Assembly (NCBI RefSeq): GCF_041821065.1
Contig: NZ_JBGUAX010000003.1
Span: 186,001 to 250,000, forward strand
DNA from: Egicoccus sp. AB-alg2
GTDB lineage: Bacteria > Actinomycetota > Nitriliruptoria > Nitriliruptorales > Nitriliruptoraceae
Length of the DNA stretch: 64,000 nt
Reading direction: 5' to 3'
Within the stretch, counting starts at the first letter, position 1, and every line of letters begins with the position of its first letter. The notes beneath the pieces are model-generated. The model did no database searches and was not told the DNA's origin. It saw only the letters and a list, made by a program, of their open reading frames with translations. The translations under genes were made by a program, and so were the position numbers. Below are positions 1 through 8,021 of the stretch, piece by piece.

Positions 1-1
1 G

Positions 2-40
2 CGCGACTACCAGCGTCGATCCCGCCGCTACGGCCGCTGA
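2..40 (+). CDS. C-terminal end of a gene cut by the window edge
   Basis: An open frame runs in from the left edge and stops at TGA 38-40. The visible residues are a very basic tail, RDYQRRSRRYGR. Nothing about function can be said. Its last 24 bp recur 89 bp downstream, so the gene end looks partly duplicated. The frame could also be spurious because so little is visible. Confidence 0.3.
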   Translation, partial: RDYQRRSRRYGR

Positions 41-129
41 GCGGCCTCGCGTCGGGGCGCCCCGCGCACGAGGCGATATCGAGGCGCCCGCGCACGAGGC
101 GACGCCGATCCCGCCGCTACGGCCGCTGA
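17..129. repeat. Short direct repeats between convergent gene ends
   Basis: A 24-bp sequence at 17-40, ending in a TGA, is repeated exactly at 106-129. A 16-bp sequence (cccgcgcacgaggcga) occurs at 61-76 and again at 87-102. The second 24-bp copy provides the TAG stop of the permease on the other strand (117-119). This looks like a local duplication of the 3' end of the left-hand gene. Confidence 0.7.
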
Positions 130-1370
130 CGCGAGGTGCGGGTGGCGAGCCACACCAGCGAGCCGACGCCCAGCAGCACCAGCCCGCCCACGACCGCCAC
201 CTGCGGCAGCGTGACGGCCAGCAGCACGCACAGCCCGACGCCCAACGCGGCCAGCCACCGGGGCCAGCGCCGCTCCGTGTGCGTCAGCGTGACGGCCGAC
301 GCGTTCGCCAGGGCGTAGTAGGTCAGCACCGCGAACGAGCTGAACCCGATGGCGCCGCGCAGGTCGGCGACCAGCACGATCGCCGACACGACCACCGCCG
401 CGGTGATCTCCGCCCGGTGCGGCGTGCGACGCGTCGGGTGGACGGCGTCGAGGAACCCGGGCAGCTCGCGGCGGCGCGCCATCGACAGCGTCGTGCGGCT
501 CACGCCGGCGAGCAGCGAGAGCAGCACACCGGCGGCGGCGACCGCGGCGCCGACCTGCACGACGGGGGCCAACCCGGCCAGACCGCCGGCCTCGACGGCC
601 GCGACCAACGGGGCCGGTGACGCCGCCAGCAACTCGGGCCCGGCGGCGAGCAGTGCGGTGCCGAGCACGACCGTGTACACCACGACCACGATGCCCAGCG
701 CGAGCGGGATGGCGCGCGGGATCGTCTCGGTGGGGTCACGCACCTCCTCGCCCAGCGTCGCCAGCCGCGCGTAGCCGGCGAACGCGAAGAACAGCAGCCC
801 GCCCGCCTGCAGGACCCCGAACGGACCGGCCGGCAGCGTCGCGTCGAGGTGGTCCAGCGACGCGTTGCCCCCGAGCAGGGCCGCGGCCGCGGTCACGGCC
901 AGCGCGGCGAGCACGATCGCGACGATGGCGCGGCTGAGCCGCGCGGTCTTCTCCACGCCGAGGTAGTTGACGGTGGCCATCGCCACCACCGCGCCGATCG
1001 CGATCGGCCGGGCGAGCGACGGGGCGACGTAGGCGCCGAACGTCAGGGCCATCGCGGACAGGCTGGCGGTCTTGCCGACGACGAAGCTCCAGCCGGCCAG
1101 GAACCCCCAGTACTCGCCGAGTCGCTCGCGGGCGTAGACGTAGGTGCCGCCGGCTTCCGGGTACAGCGCGGCGAGCTGGGCCGACGAGGTGGCGTTGGCG
1201 TAGGCCACCAGCGCCGCTAGGGCCAGGCCCACCAGCAGCCATGACCCGGCCGCCGCGGCGGCCGGACCCGGGGCCGCGAACACGCCGGCGCCGATCATGG
1301 CGCCGAGTCCGACGACGACGGCGTCGCCCAGGGTCAGGCGCCGTGCCAGCGACTCCGACGGGCGGGTCAT
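117..1370 (-). CDS. APC-superfamily amino acid permease
   Basis: Predicted inner-membrane amino acid/polyamine permease of 417 residues with about twelve hydrophobic segments. The N-terminus (LTLGDAVVVGLGAMIGAGVF) is the typical first helix of the APC family, with the glycine-rich unwound substrate site. The start overlaps the arsC stop in an ATGA, so the two genes are translationally coupled. The substrate cannot be read from sequence. The pairing with arsC does not match known arsenite exporters (ArsB, Acr3), so a role in arsenic export would be speculation. Confidence 0.85.
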   Translation of the reverse strand: MTRPSESLARRLTLGDAVVVGLGAMIGAGVFAAPGPAAAAAGSWLLVGLALAALVAYANATSSAQLAALYPEAGGTYVYARERLGEYWGFLAGWSFVVGKTASLSAMALTFGAYVAPSLARPIAIGAVVAMATVNYLGVEKTARLSRAIVAIVLAALAVTAAAALLGGNASLDHLDATLPAGPFGVLQAGGLLFFAFAGYARLATLGEEVRDPTETIPRAIPLALGIVVVVYTVVLGTALLAAGPELLAASPAPLVAAVEAGGLAGLAPVVQVGAAVAAAGVLLSLLAGVSRTTLSMARRRELPGFLDAVHPTRRTPHRAEITAAVVVSAIVLVADLRGAIGFSSFAVLTYYALANASAVTLTHTERRWPRWLAALGVGLCVLLAVTLPQVAVVGGLVLLGVGSLVWLATRTSRQRP

Positions 1371-1780
1371 GCCGTCGGCTCGACGGCCAGGTCGGCCAGC
1401 AGGCCACGCACGCGACGCTCGATCTCGTCGCGGATCGGGCGCACGTCGTCGACGCCCTTGCCGGCCGGGTCGGTGAGCTCCCAGTCGAGGTAGCGCGTGC
1501 CCGGCACGTAGGGGCACTCGTCGCCGCAGCCCATGGTCACCACCACGTCCGTGGACGACAGCTCCTCGTCGGTCCACCGGCGCGGCTGCTGGTCCGCGAT
1601 GTCGATGCCGACCTCGCGCATCGCGGCGACCGCAGCCGGGTTGACCTCGTCGACCGGTGCCGAGCCGGCCGACAGCACCTGCACCCGGTCGCCGGCGAGG
1701 GTGCGCAGCCACCCGGCCGCCATCTGCGAGCGGCCGGCGTTGTGGACGCAGAGGAAGAGCACGGTGGGGCGGTCGGTCAT
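1367..1780 (-). CDS. arsC: Arsenate reductase, LMW protein-tyrosine-phosphatase type
   Basis: A 137-residue cytoplasmic protein that should reduce arsenate to arsenite. The anion-binding loop is CVHNAGRSQM near residue 11, with the catalytic cysteine first and the usual Asn-Arg-Ser. A conserved cysteine pair follows in MGCGDECPYVPG around residue 85, and the general-acid aspartate probably lies near residue 110. The family is close to the actinobacterial ArsC enzymes that are recycled by mycothiol or thioredoxin; mshB lies elsewhere in the window. The gene leads a two-gene unit with the APC permease. Confidence 0.88.
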   Translation of the reverse strand: MTDRPTVLFLCVHNAGRSQMAAGWLRTLAGDRVQVLSAGSAPVDEVNPAAVAAMREVGIDIADQQPRRWTDEELSSTDVVVTMGCGDECPYVPGTRYLDWELTDPAGKGVDDVRPIRDEIERRVRGLLADLAVEPTA

Positions 1781-2198
1781 GGAGACACCTCGACGATTCG
1801 CGTTTGCTCAATGCTAGTCGAGCTATTTCGCCACGTGGTGCGCGGTGGTGGCCGGCCGGTGAACGTCCCCGGGATGGTGGTCGAGGTTCCGCCGCCCCAG
1901 GGGGCCTCGGGGGTACCGTCATCGACGTCGCACGCCCACCGCCGACGACCGAGACGACCACGGTGCCGCATCTGCCGCCCGACCATCTCTCACGGGACTT
2001 CCTGACCGGACTGCCGCCCACCGGGGATCCACTTCCCGAGGTGCCGGACCGGTTGCCGGACGCGCGGACCGTCGCACGCCCGGAGCCCCGGCCCGACATC
2101 ACCGCACTGCTCGCGCCACCCCGAATGGGGTGGCGTTCTTCGTTCCGGTCCGACGCCGGCGTACTCACGCCACGTTGGCCGTCCCTTGGGAGCCACGC
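1781..2198. other. Intergenic region between divergent arsC and phoH
   Basis: This 418-bp divergent region should hold the promoters of both genes. It contains a terminator-like hairpin at 2114-2135 and an open frame (GTG 1963) that overlaps the phoH start. An AT-richer patch at about 1796-1830 lies just upstream of arsC and is the likely place for its promoter. No convincing ArsR palindrome was seen here. Confidence 0.5.
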
Positions 2199-2211
2199 AT
2201 GTCGACGATGA
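1963..2211 (+). CDS. Possible small upstream ORF overlapping phoH start
   Basis: A GTG-initiated frame of 82 codons, proline- and arginine-rich, that overlaps the phoH start by 13 bp. It is offered only because mycobacterial phoH2 genes are preceded by an overlapping small antitoxin-like ORF (PhoAT). It has no recognisable domain, runs through the terminator-like hairpin, and lies in a frame that is also open as a shadow further upstream, so it may well be spurious. Confidence 0.18.
   Translation: MPHLPPDHLSRDFLTGLPPTGDPLPEVPDRLPDARTVARPEPRPDITALLAPPRMGWRSSFRSDAGVLTPRWPSLGSHACRR
2114..2135 (+). terminator. Terminator-like hairpin in the phoH leader
   Basis: A perfect 9-bp stem (cgccacccc / ggggtggcg) with a GAAT loop, followed by ttcttcgtt. 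It ends 63 nt before the phoH start codon. It could end an upstream transcript or act as an attenuator. Confidence 0.5.
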
Positions 2212-3611
2212 CGCGAACCACCACTCGGCGAGGTACGTCCGCTCGGCGGACCTACGTCCTCGACACCTGTGTCCTGCTGGCCGACCCGAACGCGCTGTTC
2301 CGGTTCGACGAGCACGACGTCGTCCTGCCCCTGGTGGTCATCGAGGAACTCGACCGCAAGAAGACGTCGCTCGACGACGTGGGGCGCAACGCGCGGCTGG
2401 CGTTGCGCGCCATCGAGGAGTTGCGGGTGCAGAGCGGGGGCGGGCTTCGCGACGCCCTGAGCCTGCCGTCGGGCGGCTCGGTACGGATCGAGTCCAACCA
2501 CGTCGACGTGGAACTGCCGCCCTACCTCGACAAGGGCAAGGCCGACCACCGCATCCTCTGCGTCGCGATCGGACTCGCCGGGACGCTGGTGACCAAGGAC
2601 GCCGGCCTGCGCATCAAGGGCAGCCAGCTCGGCGTCGAGGTCGAGGACTACCGGGGCGACACCGCCCGCACCAGCGAGCACGACGACGGGCTCGTGGAGC
2701 TGGAGGTCGACGCGGCCTTCCTCGACCTGCTGCACCGCGACGGCAAGGCGCGCCTGGACGCCGACCTGGTCGATCTCGCACCGGCCGGCGGGGCGCTGTG
2801 GCCCAACGCCTGCCTCGTGCTGAAGGCCGGCCGGTCGTCGTCGGGCCTCGGGCGCGTGCTCGACGTGGACGACGAGGGAGCCGCGACCATCCACCGCGTG
2901 GCCGGTCACCGCTCGGTGTTCGGCATGGCGCCACGCGACGTGCGTCAGACCTTCGCGATCGACCTGCTGCTGGACCCGGATGTGCCCTGCGTGTCGCTGA
3001 TGGGCATGGCCGGCACGGGCAAGACCTTCCTGGCGCTCGCGGCCGGACTCGAGCAGGTCCTCGAGGCGACCGCCTACCGCCGCCTGTCGGTCTACCGCCC
3101 GCTCATCGCGGTCGGTCGCCAGGAGATCGGCTACCTGCCCGGTGACCTCGACGAGAAGCTCGCCCCCTGGATGGCCGCCGTCCACGACAACCTCTACGCG
3201 CTGCTGCGGCGCGGGGACGCGGCGGGCGCCGGTGTGGCGGCCGGGGGGCGTGGGGCGCGCGAGCACCGCCAGATCCAGTCGACCATCGACTCGCTGATCG
3301 ACCGGGGCCAGCTCGAGCTCGCGGCCATCACCTACCTGCGGGGACGCTCCATCACCGACGAGTTCGTGATCGTCGACGAGGCCCAGAACATCGAGCTGTC
3401 GGCGCTCAAGGTCGTGCTGACGCGCATGGCGACCGGCTCCAAGGTCGTGTTCTGCGGCGACCTCGGACAGGTCGACAATCCCTACATCTCCCCGTACGGC
3501 GGCATGGCCGCGCTGATCGAGAAGATGAAGGGCAGCCCGTTGTTCGGGCACGTCACGCTCGCCAAGGGCGTTCGCAGCCCGCTGGCCGAGCACGCCGCCA
3601 CGATCTTCTAA
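2199..3611 (+). CDS. phoH2: PIN-domain PhoH-family ATPase (PhoH2)
   Basis: A 470-residue fusion of an N-terminal PIN ribonuclease domain and a C-terminal PhoH/RNA-helicase-like P-loop ATPase. The PIN acidic residues lie in YVLDTCVLL (about 20), VVIEELDRKK and TKDAGLRIK. The ATPase shows Walker A GMAGTGKT (about 270) and Walker B FVIVDEAQN. Homologues in mycobacteria are sequence-specific ribonucleases with ATP-dependent RNA unwinding. ATG 2199 is preferred over the upstream in-frame start because GGGAG precedes it and the PIN domain starts soon after. The stop overlaps the convergent membrane-protein gene by 4 bp. Confidence 0.9.
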   Translation: MSTMTRTTTRRGTSARRTYVLDTCVLLADPNALFRFDEHDVVLPLVVIEELDRKKTSLDDVGRNARLALRAIEELRVQSGGGLRDALSLPSGGSVRIESNHVDVELPPYLDKGKADHRILCVAIGLAGTLVTKDAGLRIKGSQLGVEVEDYRGDTARTSEHDDGLVELEVDAAFLDLLHRDGKARLDADLVDLAPAGGALWPNACLVLKAGRSSSGLGRVLDVDDEGAATIHRVAGHRSVFGMAPRDVRQTFAIDLLLDPDVPCVSLMGMAGTGKTFLALAAGLEQVLEATAYRRLSVYRPLIAVGRQEIGYLPGDLDEKLAPWMAAVHDNLYALLRRGDAAGAGVAAGGRGAREHRQIQSTIDSLIDRGQLELAAITYLRGRSITDEFVIVDEAQNIELSALKVVLTRMATGSKVVFCGDLGQVDNPYISPYGGMAALIEKMKGSPLFGHVTLAKGVRSPLAEHAATIF

Positions 3612-4003
3612 CCGGCTTCACCGGGGACGCGGCCGTCGTCCTTGGCGACGGCCCGCCCGTCGGCACGCACCTCAGCAGCGTCGCCGACGGGGGTGGTGGC
3701 GCGCTGTTGCTCCATCTCGACGCGCAGCGCGTCGAAGCCGCTCGGGCGGATCTTGGGCGGCGCCGACGGCGGACGGGCGCCGCGGTTGGGGACGAGTCCG
3801 GCCGCGACCGCCCCCAGCAGCAGACCCAGAAGCGCGCCGCGCACCAGGCCGACGTCGAAGGCGAGCGTGTCGCCGCGCGGCGTCAGCGCGAGTGCGAGGG
3901 CGATGCCGGCGGCGACGCCGCCCAGCACGAGCGCGATGCGCAGCGGGAGTCGCCACGGGACGGGCTGGCGGATCCGCTCGACGTTGCTCTTCTGGCGGGC
4001 CAT
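3608..4003 (-). CDS. Small two-helix membrane protein, unknown function
   Basis: A 131-residue protein with a basic N-terminus, two hydrophobic segments (about 20-42 and 50-70, glycine/alanine/leucine-rich) and a charged cytoplasmic-looking tail. I do not recognise a family. Codon use is like the neighbours. It is convergent with phoH2, with a 4-bp overlap of the stops. Confidence 0.7.
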   Translation of the reverse strand: MARQKSNVERIRQPVPWRLPLRIALVLGGVAAGIALALALTPRGDTLAFDVGLVRGALLGLLLGAVAAGLVPNRGARPPSAPPKIRPSGFDALRVEMEQQRATTPVGDAAEVRADGRAVAKDDGRVPGEAG

Positions 4004-4072
4004 GGGCGACGAACCTCGGGATCAGTAGGGGAGAGGTGGACGTCCCCGCATCGTGCCGCGCCGACCTTCAGC

Positions 4073-4346
4073 TGCCTTCAGGTGACGGGAGTCGCGCGGG
4101 CCACGCTCGCCCCGTCCGTCGCGCGCGATCCAGCGGTTTCCTTCGCGGGCGAGGAGACCCCGGCGCCACGGCCGCGGCCGGCAACGCAGCGGGAGCGTCT
4201 TCCGTCACCGGTGACGGGAACCCGCAGCGGCAACTGCGCCCGGCAAGGGATCGAACTGGTTTCCGTCGCGGGCGACGAAAAGTCTGACTTCACGGCCGCG
4301 GCCGGCAGCGCATCGAGAGCGGTTTCCGTCACGGGTGACGGAAACC
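4073..4346. repeat. Tandem palindromic repeats, about 62-bp period
   Basis: Four hairpin-forming copies begin at 4135, 4197, 4258 and 4321, with a degenerate half copy near 4073. The last is a perfect 11-bp inverted repeat (ggtttccgtca / tgacggaaacc) around a 4-nt loop. Stem bases differ between copies but stay paired (GTCAC/GTGAC in two, GTCGC/GCGAC in one, TTCGC/GCGAG in another), so structure seems conserved. The DNA between stems is also partly repeated (acggccgcggccggca twice). The array fills the 503-bp gap between the membrane-protein gene and the TetR gene. Confidence 0.75.
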
Positions 4347-4372
4347 TTCCTCGAGGGTCTTGACGGTCGCGT

Positions 4373-4411
4373 TGAGTGAGCGCACACTCATCGGTGAGTG
4401 AGTGCTCACTC
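4373..4411 (+). promoter_or_regulatory. Two TetR-type operators
   Basis: Two adjacent inverted repeats of TGAGTG-type half sites: TGAGTG-N6-CACTCA at 4373-4390 and GAGTGAG-TG-CTCACTC at 4396-4411. They sit about 100 bp before the TetR gene, as expected for an autoregulated repressor that also controls the exporter downstream. Confidence 0.75.
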
Positions 4412-4506
4412 GGGGCCAAGACAGCACCCCGAGCAACGCCGGTCGGACCGCGGAGGCGTGTCCGGGCCGCTGGCCGCCGGGGGACGTCGAGGAAGGGCGG
4501 GGCGAG

Positions 4507-5106
4507 GTGGCGACGTTGGAGGAACGGTTGCTGGACGCGGCCACCCGCGTGCTCGAACGCGACGGCCTGCCGGGCATCACCACCAAGCGCATCGCGCAGG
4601 AGGCGGGCTGCTCGGAGGGTTCGATCTACAACCACTTCGGCAGCAAGGAGGACCTGCTGGCCGAGGTCGTGAAGGCGCGCATGTCGGCCTTCCCGGCCCG
4701 GGCGGCCGAGTTCCCGGACTCGCCCGGCACCGACGACGTGCGCGAGCGACTGCGCGAGATCGCCGAACTCGCGCTCGCGTTCTACCGCCGAGGGACCGGC
4801 CACCTCGTCGCGATGATCAACAACCCCGACGCCATGCAGCAGCACGTGCGCGAGGTCCATGCCCGTGGCGGAGGCCCATGGCGCACCGTGGACGACCTCA
4901 GCCGCTGGCTGCGCGCGGAGCAGGACCTCGGCCTGGTCGACCCGGGCGCAAATCCCGTCGCCGCGGTCACCGCCCTGCTGGGCGCCATGCTCTTCCACGC
5001 CATCACCTCCGCGACCTGGGGCGCCGAGTTCGGTGCGCCCGACGACGAGGTCGCCGTCGACCGCGCCGTGGCCGCCGTCTGGCACGGCCTCGCGCCGGCC
5101 GGCTGA
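4507..5106 (+). CDS. TetR/AcrR-family transcriptional repressor
   Basis: A 199-residue regulator. The N-terminal helix-turn-helix is clear (residues about 5-50, GITTKRIAQEAGCSEGSIYNH). The C-terminal ligand domain is variable and helical. GTG 4507 was chosen because VATLEERLLDAATRVL is the usual start of the first helix; the longer version from 4402 would begin inside the second operator. It sits 99 bp upstream of the DrrAB-like exporter, probably controls it, and has two candidate operators in front. The inducer is unknown. Confidence 0.87.
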   Translation: MATLEERLLDAATRVLERDGLPGITTKRIAQEAGCSEGSIYNHFGSKEDLLAEVVKARMSAFPARAAEFPDSPGTDDVRERLREIAELALAFYRRGTGHLVAMINNPDAMQQHVREVHARGGGPWRTVDDLSRWLRAEQDLGLVDPGANPVAAVTALLGAMLFHAITSATWGAEFGAPDDEVAVDRAVAAVWHGLAPAG

Positions 5107-5205
5107 CCGGATCGACGCCGGCCCTGCGCCCTGTCCCGCCACCCCGTCCCCGACACCCGCGCCCGACGCGAGCCGCGCCGGCGCCTGTCCGCGAAGGAAC
5201 CCGCC

Positions 5206-6225
5206 ATGACCGCCGAACCGCCGGACCGGCGCGACGTCATCGTCGACGTCCGTGGTCTGCACCACACCTTCGGCAAGGACGTCCACGCCCTCGATGGCGT
5301 CGACCTCGCCTTCGAGCCCGGCATCGTCTACGGCCTGCTCGGCCCGAACGGTGCCGGCAAGACCACGCTCATCCGGGTGCTGGCCACCCTGCTGCGCCCC
5401 ACGTCGGGCCAGATCCACGTCGCCGGCGTGGACGTGCTGGCCGATCCCGTGACGGCCCGCACCCGCATCGGCCTGGCCGGGCAGTTCGCGGCCGTCGACG
5501 AGTACCTCAGCGGTCGCGAGAACGTCGAGATGGTCGGGCGGCTCTACGGTCTGTCGGCGCGCGAGTCGCGCCGCCGGACCAGCGAGGTGCTCGAGGGTGT
5601 CGGCCTGGCCGACGACGCCGGCCGGCTGGTCCGCACGTACTCGGGCGGGATGCGCCGCCGGCTCGACCTCGCCGCGTCGCTCGTGGGCCGGCCGCAGGTC
5701 ATGTTCCTCGACGAGCCGACGACCGGGATCGACCCGCGGAACCGGCTCGACCTGTGGGAGCTGATCGAGGGGCTGGTCCGCGACGGCACGACGGTGCTGC
5801 TGACCACGCAGTACCTCGAGGAGGCCGACCAGCTCGCCAATCGCATCGGCGTGATCGACCGCGGTCGGATCGTGACCGAGGGCACCGCCGACGAGCTCAA
5901 GGACACGCTGGAGACCGCCGTGCTGGAGATCGGCGCCGCCCCGGACGACCGCACGGCCGTGGCCCGGGTGCTCGAGGAGCTCACCGGCGAGACGCCGACG
6001 GCCGACGCGTCGCGCGGCCACCTGCGCGTCCCGGCCCGGGCCGGCACCAAGACGCTGCTCGAGGCCGTCCGCCGGCTCGACGAGGCGGGCGTCGAGCCGA
6101 CCGACGTGTCGCTGCTCAAGCCCAGCCTCGACGACGTGTTCCTCGCCCTGACCGGTGACCGTCCCGCCAGCGTCGACCCGGCCGCGTCCGACGCCGCCCG
6201 CACGCCACAGGAGGTCCACCGATGA
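5206..6225 (+). CDS. ABC exporter ATPase, DrrA/daunorubicin-resistance type
   Basis: A 339-residue cytoplasmic ATPase that should power export of a hydrophobic compound with the next gene. Walker A is GPNGAGKTT (about 48), the signature is YSGGMRRRLDLA, and Walker B is VMFLDEPTTGIDP. The C-terminal extension of about 100 residues with LKPSLDDVFLALTG is characteristic of DrrA-type exporters. The start has GAAGGA upstream. Its stop overlaps the permease start (ATGA). Confidence 0.92.
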   Translation: MTAEPPDRRDVIVDVRGLHHTFGKDVHALDGVDLAFEPGIVYGLLGPNGAGKTTLIRVLATLLRPTSGQIHVAGVDVLADPVTARTRIGLAGQFAAVDEYLSGRENVEMVGRLYGLSARESRRRTSEVLEGVGLADDAGRLVRTYSGGMRRRLDLAASLVGRPQVMFLDEPTTGIDPRNRLDLWELIEGLVRDGTTVLLTTQYLEEADQLANRIGVIDRGRIVTEGTADELKDTLETAVLEIGAAPDDRTAVARVLEELTGETPTADASRGHLRVPARAGTKTLLEAVRRLDEAGVEPTDVSLLKPSLDDVFLALTGDRPASVDPAASDAARTPQEVHR

Positions 6226-7067
6226 CCGCCGCCGCTGCCCCTGCCCCCGACGCCCCTACAGGCCACATCGGCCTTCGCCGCGTCGTCACCGACACGGTGG
6301 TCCTGACCCGGCGCAATCTGCTGCGCAACGTCCGGCTGCCGCAGTTGCTGCTGTTCTCCACGATCCAGCCGGTGATGTTCCTGCTGCTGTTCAACTACGT
6401 GTTCGGCGGCGCGATCGGCGGGGCCCTGCCCGCCGGCTACGAGTACATCCAGTGGCTGATGCCGGGCCTGCTCATCCAGATCGCCACGTTCGGTGCCGGC
6501 CAGACCGCACTGGGGCTGACCGAGGATCTGTCCAAGGGCGTGATCGACCGGTTCCGGTCGCTGCCGATGGCGCGCTCCGCCGTGCTGGCGGGCCGGACGT
6601 TCGCCGACCTCGGCCGCAACGCCGCCGTGCTCACGCTGATGCTGCTCGTCGGGTTCCTGATCGGATTCCGGTGGGAGACGAGCTTGCTCGGCTTCCTCGC
6701 CGGGTTCGGCATCGCCCTGCTGTTCGGCTACGCGCTGTCGTGGGTGATGGCCACCATCGGTCTGCTCGTGCGCAACCCCGAGGCCGCGCAGTCGGCGGTG
6801 TTCCTGCCGGTCTTCCCGCTGGTGTTCGCCTCCTCGGTGTTCCTGCCGACGCAGACGATGCCGGACTGGCTGCGCGTGTTCGCCGACAACCAGCCGATCA
6901 CCGTGGTCGCCAACGCGCTGCGCGGCCTGATGCTGGGCCAGGAGGCGCTGCTGCCGGGCCAGACCGTGGCCGGCGAGGTCGTCGCCGCGCTCGGATGGAT
7001 CGCCGGCATCACGATCGTGTTCGCGCTGCTCGCGGTCCGGGTCTACCGCCGCGTGCAGAGCACCTGA
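6222..7067 (+). CDS. ABC-2 type exporter permease, DrrB type
   Basis: A 281-residue inner-membrane protein with six predicted helices and the ABC-2 signature region (NPEAAQSAVFLPVFPLVFAS around 180), typical of DrrB-like daunorubicin/antibiotic exporters. It is translationally coupled to the ATPase, and the pair would form the working transporter. The substrate is not predictable. The TetR gene upstream suggests induction by a toxic compound. Confidence 0.92.
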   Translation: MTAAAAPAPDAPTGHIGLRRVVTDTVVLTRRNLLRNVRLPQLLLFSTIQPVMFLLLFNYVFGGAIGGALPAGYEYIQWLMPGLLIQIATFGAGQTALGLTEDLSKGVIDRFRSLPMARSAVLAGRTFADLGRNAAVLTLMLLVGFLIGFRWETSLLGFLAGFGIALLFGYALSWVMATIGLLVRNPEAAQSAVFLPVFPLVFASSVFLPTQTMPDWLRVFADNQPITVVANALRGLMLGQEALLPGQTVAGEVVAALGWIAGITIVFALLAVRVYRRVQST

Positions 7068-7095
7068 CCGGCGCCCGACGCGCCCGCGCCGTGCT

Positions 7096-7911
7096 TCAGT
7101 TCAGGCGTGCGCGGGCGCGCACGGCGGCGCGGCGGACCTCCTCGGCGTCGGGGGCGTCGGGGCCGACCAGCTCGAGGTAGGTCTCGTAGGCCTGCGCGGC
7201 GAGGTGGAACTGGCCGACCTGGGTGAGCAGATCGCCGTGGACACGGTGGTCGTCGGGCATCCGATTGGGCAGCAGCAGCTTGAGTTCCACGACCCACCGG
7301 GCGTCGAACGGCCGCTGCTCGGCGAGGTAGGCCTGGGTGAGGTCGTTGAGTTGGCGTCGCACGACGTTGACGGCGGGCGATGGCCGGAGCATCGAGCGCC
7401 GGAAGCCCAGCTGCCCACCCGTCGCCGCCTCCACGTGCTCGGCCAGGTGCTCGTGCTCGAGCCGGGCCCCGCCGCGTGACGGATCGAGCACCAGCGGGCG
7501 CTCCCCGGCCGCGATGCCCACCACCACCAGGCCCGGCAGGGCGATCGGGTACGCCTGCACGCGCAGGCGGCGGGCGATCGACACGTACAGCATCGTCAGC
7601 GTCACGGGCACGCCGCGCTTGCCGTCGAGCACCTCGGGCAGCAGCACCGTCTCCGGGGCGCGCTCGTCGGCCGCGCCGAACCCCTGCTCCTGCGCGAGGT
7701 AGGCGGCCAGGGCCCGCGCATCGGCTTCGGGAGTTCCCGCCGCGAACCCCTGCGAGCGCAAGCCGTCGGCGAGCGCGTCCAGCCGCAGCAGCCCACGGTC
7801 GACGTCCAGGTGCGGGTCGGCCTCGGCGCCGACCAGCAGCGCGGCCTCGGCCAGGTCCGCGTCGTGGCGACGGACCAGCGAGACGAGGCGGCGACGCGTG
7901 TGCTGCGGCAT
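7096..7911 (-). CDS. SirB1-family transglutaminase-like protein
   Basis: A 271-residue protein with the transglutaminase-like (SirB1) core in residues about 40-190 and a C-terminal TPR-like helical region (LLTQVGQFHLAAQAYETYLELVG). The region after KRGVPVTLTMLYVSIARRL aligns with the family, but the usual PGHF(L/I)V stretch reads PGLVVVG here, so the conserved histidine is missing. Enzymatic activity is therefore doubtful. The molecular role of the family is not well defined. It is convergent with the exporter operon. Confidence 0.75.
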   Translation of the reverse strand: MPQHTRRRLVSLVRRHDADLAEAALLVGAEADPHLDVDRGLLRLDALADGLRSQGFAAGTPEADARALAAYLAQEQGFGAADERAPETVLLPEVLDGKRGVPVTLTMLYVSIARRLRVQAYPIALPGLVVVGIAAGERPLVLDPSRGGARLEHEHLAEHVEAATGGQLGFRRSMLRPSPAVNVVRRQLNDLTQAYLAEQRPFDARWVVELKLLLPNRMPDDHRVHGDLLTQVGQFHLAAQAYETYLELVGPDAPDAEEVRRAAVRARARLN

Positions 7912-8021
7912 GTGCCGAGGCTACTGAGCGCGGGAGCTTCCGACCCGCAGGCGACCCCGGCTGGTGAGGTCGTAGGCTCGCGACCGTCGCCGCCGCGCCG
8001 CCGTTCCAGGAGCCGCCTGTC

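Noticed and set aside
117-3593. A very long minus-strand frame across the permease, arsC and phoH2
   Set aside because: Only its C-terminal part (117-1370) reads as a real protein. The rest is antisense to phoH2 and has no domain; high GC leaves long open shadows.
4135-4346. Possible CRISPR array
   Set aside because: The repeats are degenerate palindromes, the intervening DNA is itself similar between copies, and there are no cas genes.
4078-6219. A 713-codon minus-strand frame opposite the TetR and ABC genes
   Set aside because: It is antisense to two convincing genes, low in complexity, and part of it is just the translated hairpin array.
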